5,407 nt of DNA from Candidatus Bathyarchaeota archaeon (lineage in GTDB: Archaea > Thermoproteota > CALKCG01 > B24 > JAGTQN01), in assembly GCA_018396395.1 (NCBI GenBank), contig JAGTQN010000087.1, positions 1,744-7,150 on the forward strand, given 5' to 3'. The notes under the pieces are model-generated. The model did no database searches. It was not told where the DNA came from and saw only the letters and a program-made list of their open reading frames with translations. Numbering within the stretch: the stretch's first letter is position 1; every line of letters starts with the position of its first letter. This document shows, piece after piece, positions 4,486-5,407 of this stretch. The position numbers were made by a program, and so were the translations under genes.

Positions 4486-4516
4486 TAAGCATCCCCAGCT
4501 AAGCATTCTGTTGATT

Positions 4517-5407
4517 TTAGAGCTTTAGCTCCCCAATATCCGATAGGCTATTTAGATCGTTCAGCTTCAACTTTCCGTCGGAAATTGTATAGAGCACATC
4601 CTCGATATACAAGGCTCTTTTTACGAAATACCTCTCTTCCAAGGGTCCAGAAGCCTCGAGGTGCGTAATCCTTCCAACCAAATCAAGCTCTGACTCCCCT
4701 ATACGAAAGATGTAGATGCCCTGCCAAATGTAATCCCCATAGGCGTAGGGCGGGACTCCCTTTGGATAATTTTCTTCGTCGATCTCTGCAAGGAGAATCG
4801 GAAGGATGAGGATTCCCCTTCGCTTATCGAGTAATAGGGCCTTATGGTCCCTAAGGATTGGGGAATAGGTTCCACGATCCCCGACTTCATACTTTGCGAT
4901 CTCCCTAGGCCTTTCGATATCCCTTATGTCAAAGATGGATATCTTGATTCCTTGGTACCAGGCAAAATCCTCGGAGGATCCGGCTTCTACAGTCTCCTTT
5001 CCTATGCCTATAATGAGGCCATCGCCGTAAGGATGAAGATAGTCAGAGTATCCGCTTATCTTCAGGGCTCCAAGGGCCTTGGGATTCCTAGGATCCTCTA
5101 GATCTATAGTGAAGAGAGGGTCGACCTTCTTAAAGGTCACAAGGTATCCTCGGTTTCCAAGAAACCTGGCAGAGTATATGGTCTCTCCGGGGGCGAGGCC
5201 TTCGAGCCTTCCAACGATGGAAAGGCTTTGATCGAGGACGTAAAGGCTATTGGATGAAACGAAGCCCCCTTCCCTCGAATAGCTATGAACGGTCGTTGCA
5301 ATCCTGAAGTATCCGTTATGCTCATCCATGGAGAATTGGTTCAGAACATGTCCCGGTACAACCCCACTCGCTTCATACTCGATTTCGCCGGAATCCATGA
5401 TGCGAAG
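4517..5407 (-). CDS. Beta-propeller domain protein (PF09826 type), probably secreted or cell-surface; C-terminal fragment
   Basis: The frame runs on the minus strand from the right edge to TAA at 4519-4517, giving 296 visible residues. It is open at the edge: LRI precedes the Met at 5398, so that Met is unlikely to be the start. The family segment GHVLNQFSMDEH with GYFRIATT (Met-based residues 16-36) is a hallmark of the archaeal 'secreted protein with C-terminal beta-propeller' family. Blade repeats follow: SLYVLDQSLSIVGRLEGL (51-68), ARFLGNRGYLVTFKKVDPLF (77-96), DPRNPKALGALKISGYSDYL (102-121), RDHKALL (183-189), WQGIYIFRI (225-233) and RALYIEDVLYTISDGKL (261-277). Full-length relatives are about 600-700 residues, with a signal peptide or membrane anchor that would lie outside the window. 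Function is unknown; surface binding or a protein-protein role is usually supposed. The gene converges on mscL. A 12-bp palindrome GAGCTTTAGCTC (4520-4531) overlaps its last codons. Confidence 0.88.
   Translation of the reverse strand, partial: LRIMDSGEIEYEASGVVPGHVLNQFSMDEHNGYFRIATTVHSYSREGGFVSSNSLYVLDQSLSIVGRLEGLAPGETIYSARFLGNRGYLVTFKKVDPLFTIDLEDPRNPKALGALKISGYSDYLHPYGDGLIIGIGKETVEAGSSEDFAWYQGIKISIFDIRDIERPREIAKYEVGDRGTYSPILRDHKALLLDKRRGILILPILLAEIDEENYPKGVPPYAYGDYIWQGIYIFRIGESELDLVGRITHLEASGPLEERYFVKRALYIEDVLYTISDGKLKLNDLNSLSDIGELKL

Larger units (their letters stand above)
4122..4516. other. 395-bp convergent intergenic region
   Basis: No confident gene lies between mscL (+) and the beta-propeller gene (-). 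The region holds a 30-codon frame with resemblance to a BMC shell domain (4192-4284), a long imperfect hairpin (4356-4404) and a 7-bp inverted repeat GGATAGC (4402-4408) / GCTATCC (4447-4453) that shares bases with the hairpin's right flank. It also holds T-rich tracts for both strands and a direct repeat CTAAGCAT (4485-4492 and 4499-4506). Confidence 0.6.

Noticed and set aside
4844..5101. An 85-codon plus-strand frame inside the beta-propeller gene
   Set aside because: It lies opposite conserved blade sequence of the minus-strand gene, and its translation has no family character.
5396..5398. Met at 5398 as the real start of the beta-propeller gene
   Set aside because: The frame is open to the window edge, there is too little upstream sequence for a promoter, and family members carry several hundred residues before this segment.
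1..5407. tRNA, rRNA, CRISPR, transposase or attachment-site signals
   Set aside because: No cloverleaf-like sequence, regular repeat-spacer array, transposase motif or long direct repeat was seen on either strand by eye. Only short inverted repeats are present.

Overview
The window looks like chromosomal DNA from an archaeon, probably thermophilic or from a deep-branching Thermoproteota-type lineage (Bathyarchaeia, Korarchaeia and Nitrososphaeria relatives fit equally well). The reasons are the families present: a beta-propeller protein of the PF09826 type, common in archaea, a stand-alone DUF47/PhoU-like protein beside a Pit phosphate permease, and an MscL of an unusual form. AT-rich TATA/BRE-like boxes sit about 30-45 bp before start codons, Shine-Dalgarno sequences are mostly absent, and AGG/AGA and ATA codons are preferred. 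No RNA gene, CRISPR array or insertion sequence is visible.

Layout. (1) 1-434 (+): the C-terminal end of a uroporphyrinogen-decarboxylase/corrinoid-methyltransferase-like protein. (2) 435-1017: a 583-bp stretch without a confident gene, rich in inverted repeats, with one doubtful 37-codon reading frame. Its right end is a dense promoter/operator-like block. (3) 1018-2043 (+): a Pit-family phosphate permease. (4) 2149-2820 (+): a DUF47/PhoU-like protein, the usual partner of Pit. (5) 2962-3648 (+): a DedA/VTT-type membrane protein. (6) 3747-4121 (+): an MscL-family channel with a charged helix and a polyproline stretch at the N-terminus. (7) 4122-4516: a convergent intergenic region with a long imperfect hairpin and a possible decayed bacterial-microcompartment (BMC) shell-domain reading frame. 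(8) 4517-5407 (-): the C-terminal part of a PF09826-type beta-propeller protein that runs off the right edge.

How they fit together. Pit and the PhoU-like protein form a phosphate-uptake pair: a permease driven by an ion gradient plus a helical regulator. The next two genes encode an inner-membrane lipid/transport-type protein and an osmotic safety valve, so positions 1018-4121 are a co-directional run of membrane-physiology genes. Gaps of 98-141 bp, each with its own candidate promoter, suggest separate transcription. Three of these promoters share an AGCTT(A/T) box. The permease has a different arrangement: two identical TATATTAT boxes exactly 20 bp apart with a 13-bp near-palindrome between them. 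This suggests specific, perhaps phosphate-responsive, control.

The most interesting leads are the operator block before the permease, the N-terminally extended MscL, and the weak but suggestive BMC-domain remnant with its neighbouring hairpin. No clearly new multi-gene system can be demonstrated from this window alone.
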